From positions 1 through 8,364 of the forward strand of contig JAZSDQ010000111.1 in assembly GCA_045531235.1 (NCBI GenBank): a stretch of DNA of 8,364 nt. The letters run 5' to 3'. The notes beneath the pieces were generated by a model. That model had not been told where the DNA came from, did no database searches, and saw nothing but the letters and a program-made list of their open reading frames with translations. Position 1 is the first letter of the stretch; every line of letters begins with the position of its first letter. A program made the position numbers and the translations under genes. Below are positions 6,297-8,364 of the stretch, in pieces. Source of the stretch: RGIG5579 sp045531235 (GTDB lineage: Bacteria > Bacillota > Clostridia > Oscillospirales > SIG627).

Positions 6297-7613
6297 TTAG
6301 CTTTCGCTTGTGTCGGGCGGTCTCTTTTCCCTGATTCCTTTCAGCAATATGGCATCCAGCATCATTTTTGCATTGGGTCTTAATTCTTTAATGAAAAACG
6401 GCAATACAAATCCGGAAAGGATTTGAGCGGCAAGCGATGCTACCGCCGCGCCGCTTGCTTTCCAAAGGGGGATCAAGAAGAAATTCAAAATAACGTTTCC
6501 AACAGCGGCGCCAACGTAAATCTTAATTAAATGATTCTGACGGTTTTTGCTGACGATCCAAGCATTGCGAGCCACACCCAAATAGGAAAACGCCGTGTAC
6601 CAGCTTACAATCCTCAAGGGCATCGCCGCCGGCAAATACGCTCTGCCGTAAAGAATATAAATAGCAAGATCGGCAAAAATGCCAAACAATATCGCTACCG
6701 CCACAGACACATAAAATACGATGGCGTATAGCTGCTTATTTCTTCTTATAAAAAGCGCTTCGTTATTTGCTTTGTGCGCTTCCATAATACTGGGATACAC
6801 CGAATCAATAACGGCAGATAAGATAAAGCACCACATATTATTGATGGCGGTTGCCGTAGCATAATATCCCGTTTCGGTAACGTCCAGCATTTGTTTGAGC
6901 ATCAATTTATCCGTTTGCCCGTAAATGGTAACCATAAGTCCGGAAAAAATAAAATGCTTGCTACGGGACAGGAGAGCTTTTCCATACTCCCAGGAAAAAC
7001 TCAATTTCGGTCCTTTGTTCTTTTTGTAAAAAATATACAGCAAAAGAACCAAAATAATATAGTCTATCGACGTGGCCAATGCAAAATAAGCAACGTGCTT
7101 ACCGCCGATGACCAAGACAACGCGATAGCAAGCTGTGATCAAATAGGCAACAAAAGCTGCAATGACCGTGAATTTTGATTGAAGATGGCGCTGAAACCAA
7201 TATCGAAAGGCATCCAGCGAGTGGAAAACCAATCCCAGGCTGGTTAATGCAACGACAAGGATGGTCGTAGGCTCATCGCGGTCTATGAAAAAAATCGCGC
7301 AGACAATGGTAATTGCAGATAAAAAGCTGGCGGTGGCACGCAAAACGATTGCCGTTCCCAGAACCTTCCCCTCTTGTTCCGAATGATCCACAAGCTCCTT
7401 GACCATCAAAGAGTTGATTCCCAGCGTACAGACCGCGGAGAAGAATGCAGTTATGGATACGGCGTAATTCACAAGGCCGTAATTGGAAGGACCCAGATAA
7501 CGGGCGGTGAGCATGCCAACCACAAGAGATATTACCATCTGGACGATCTTTTCTCCAATGATCCAGCCGGCATTCTTTGCGGTTTTGTTTTTCAAAAAGC
7601 TTTTTATGTTCAT
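6297..7613 (-). CDS. Wzx-type polysaccharide flippase (MATE/MVF-like membrane protein)
   Basis: A 438-residue integral membrane protein predicted to flip undecaprenyl-diphosphate-linked repeat units from the inner to the outer face of the cytoplasmic membrane. It has about 12 hydrophobic segments (roughly 15-36, 45-67, 86-110, 116-135, 148-170, 174-197, 222-240, 252-275, 295-318, 330-350, 363-383, 388-408). The N-terminus has the typical form: a short basic amphipathic stretch, then a helix and TARYLGPSNYGLVNYA (36-51). YGQTDKLML (231-239) and ETGYYATA (247-254) are typical of the polysaccharide biosynthesis/PST family. The ATG at 7613 has AAGGA 6 nt upstream and overlaps the stop of the acyltransferase gene (ATGA, 7610-7613), so the two are probably coupled. 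Length is normal. Substrate specificity cannot be read from sequence, but the neighbouring capEFG genes suggest an L-FucNAc-containing unit. No Wzy polymerase is visible in the window. Confidence 0.9.
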   Translation of the reverse strand: MNIKSFLKNKTAKNAGWIIGEKIVQMVISLVVGMLTARYLGPSNYGLVNYAVSITAFFSAVCTLGINSLMVKELVDHSEQEGKVLGTAIVLRATASFLSAITIVCAIFFIDRDEPTTILVVALTSLGLVFHSLDAFRYWFQRHLQSKFTVIAAFVAYLITACYRVVLVIGGKHVAYFALATSIDYIILVLLLYIFYKKNKGPKLSFSWEYGKALLSRSKHFIFSGLMVTIYGQTDKLMLKQMLDVTETGYYATATAINNMWCFILSAVIDSVYPSIMEAHKANNEALFIRRNKQLYAIVFYVSVAVAILFGIFADLAIYILYGRAYLPAAMPLRIVSWYTAFSYLGVARNAWIVSKNRQNHLIKIYVGAAVGNVILNFFLIPLWKASGAAVASLAAQILSGFVLPFFIKELRPNAKMMLDAILLKGIREKRPPDTSES

Positions 7614-8119
7614 ATTAAATCCTTACTCTTTTTGGCAGGAACACCAAATGCGAGCGAATTGTTTTCTATGGGATGATTTACAAAAGAGCAAGCGCCAATC
7701 ACACAAGAATCGCCTATATCATTAAAAACGGTAGCACGCGCTCCGATCCATGTTCCGTTCCCCACCGTAATATCTTTTATCATTCCTTCGCCGGCTCGTC
7801 GCTTAGCATCACCAATATGATGCGTCCCCGTAACAAAAGTCACCTCCGGAGCAATATCGCAGCAATCTCCAATGGTAACAATTCCGTTTCCATGAACGGA
7901 AAGTCTTTTTCCGATCCAGCAATTTTTGCCGATCTTCAACGTACCTGTACAGTCAACAGGACCGACAATCTTGGTCCCCTCATCAACACTGTGCCCTAAT
8001 CCATTCATCAATTTTCGCTTTTTTTCAAAGTGTTTTGCTCCGACATATACATGATTGATCAAAAAGGTATAGAAATATCTTTTTAGACCATTCATGTGGA
8101 ATACTCTTTTCAAATCCAT
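7610..8119 (-). CDS. Left-handed beta-helix (hexapeptide repeat) acyltransferase
   Basis: A 169-residue acyltransferase with a trimeric left-handed beta-helix fold, of the kind that O- or N-acetylates sugars in surface polysaccharide loci. The N-terminal 40 residues are a basic, aromatic helical lead-in (LKRYFYTFLINHVYVGAKHF, 12-31). Hexapeptide turns follow from about 45: GTKIVGP, GTLKIGKNCWIG (59-70), GIVTIGDCCDIAPEVTF (79-95), then DITVGNGTWIGARATV (116-131) and GDSCVIGACSFV (136-147). His100/His101 in GTHHIG, in the loop before the last coils, is the candidate catalytic base. FGVPAK (158-163) is the usual C-terminal acetyl-CoA-site motif. I chose the ATG at 8119 because it overlaps the stop of the upstream glycosyltransferase as TGATG; AAAGGA lies about 12 nt upstream. 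A longer reading of 44 more residues would be a different frame of that glycosyltransferase. The acceptor sugar is unknown. Serine acetyltransferase is unlikely in this context. Confidence 0.85.
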   Translation of the reverse strand: MDLKRVFHMNGLKRYFYTFLINHVYVGAKHFEKKRKLMNGLGHSVDEGTKIVGPVDCTGTLKIGKNCWIGKRLSVHGNGIVTIGDCCDIAPEVTFVTGTHHIGDAKRRAGEGMIKDITVGNGTWIGARATVFNDIGDSCVIGACSFVNHPIENNSLAFGVPAKKSKDLI

Positions 8120-8352
8120 CAAAACCAACCATCCTTTAAACGCTCTGCTTTGCTGCAGACACCGTTTTCGAAAAGCTTTTCGGGATCCCGACCACCAAGC
8201 ATCGCTTCGCAAAGAGCGTAAAACCGTTTTGCAGCATTTTCGGGATTCCATTCTCTCTCCAAAGTCAGGTACGCTTCTTTCCCCATTGCTTTTCGCTTTT
8301 CGGGGTGATCCAGTAAGTACTTCGTTTTGTTAAAGTCGGAGGCCAAGCGGTC
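8119..8352 (-). pseudogene. C-terminal end of a GT4-like glycosyltransferase, frame interrupted near the window edge
   Basis: The readable piece (about 77 residues) has the C-terminus typical of GT4/GT-B glycosyltransferases: LASDFNKTKYLLDHPEKRKAMGKEAY, with a final helix EWNPENAAKRFYALCEAML, then a tail ending GVCSKAERLKDGWF seen in capsule-type enzymes. In this frame a TAA occurs at 8355-8353. Beyond it the frame offset by one base reads CLPKT, which resembles the expected segment just before the LAS helix (a G-x-LVPK-x-D-type stretch). A one-base frameshift near 8350-8355 is therefore likely, either a real mutation or an assembly error close to the edge. A TTG at 8346 could start a 75-residue product, but it has no credible ribosome binding site and would be only a tail fragment. 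The stop overlaps the acyltransferase start (TGATG). If intact, the enzyme would add a sugar to the repeat unit at the cytoplasmic membrane. Only 12 bases lie beyond the open stretch, so an intact gene upstream cannot be judged. Confidence 0.6.
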
Positions 8353-8364
8353 TTAGGAAGACAA

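Noticed and set aside
6274..6302. A perfect TTGACA (6274-6279) on the plus strand, possible antisense promoter into the flippase gene
   Set aside because: The hexamer at the expected -10 distance (TTAGCT, 6297-6302) is poor, and no rightward gene follows.
8120..8251. N-terminal extension of the acyltransferase by 44 residues (start at 8251)
   Set aside because: These bases encode the glycosyltransferase C-terminus in another frame. The extension is not acyltransferase-like, and the TGATG overlap supports the ATG at 8119.
1..8364. CRISPR arrays, tRNA/rRNA genes, insertion sequences, attachment sites or riboswitches
   Set aside because: I saw no regularly spaced repeats, transposase-like proteins, tRNA cloverleaf candidates or long structured leaders. 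Nearly all of the window is accounted for by the listed genes.

Overview
The window looks like chromosomal DNA from a Bacillota (Clostridia-like, probably gut-associated) bacterium. This is inferred from moderate GC, strong AAAGGAGG-type Shine-Dalgarno sites, occasional TTG starts and the style of the protein families. I cannot name a species.

Left part (1-1540): a divergent sugar-utilisation pair. The N-terminal 207 residues of a GH4-family alpha-galactosidase (melA type) run leftward off the window. An AraC-family regulator runs rightward. The 111 bp between them holds two interleaved divergent promoters and a 9-bp inverted repeat, a plausible operator for the regulator. Two back-to-back hairpin terminators (1512-1583) separate this pair from the next operon.

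Right part (1582-8364): seven minus-strand genes form the distal end of a surface-polysaccharide (capsule, exopolysaccharide or O-antigen-like) operon. In transcription order they are: the C-terminus of a GT4-like glycosyltransferase, which meets an in-frame stop 10 bp before the window edge; a hexapeptide-repeat acyltransferase; a Wzx-type flippase; the CapE-CapF-CapG (FnlA-FnlB-FnlC) trio; and an uncharacterised NTP_transf_5-type nucleotidyltransferase-fold protein. Several junctions overlap by 1-4 nt, which suggests translational coupling.

How the genes work together: CapE, CapF and CapG are predicted to convert UDP-GlcNAc to UDP-N-acetyl-L-fucosamine. Glycosyltransferases encoded mostly outside the window would build it into a lipid-linked repeat unit. 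The acyltransferase may decorate that unit and Wzx would flip it across the membrane. The terminal nucleotidyltransferase-like protein has no assignable role in this pathway and is the least understood part of the window. The rest of the gene content is recognisable, and I found no clearly new multi-gene system. The most interesting items are the interleaved promoter/operator, the terminal nucleotidyltransferase-like gene and the broken glycosyltransferase frame.
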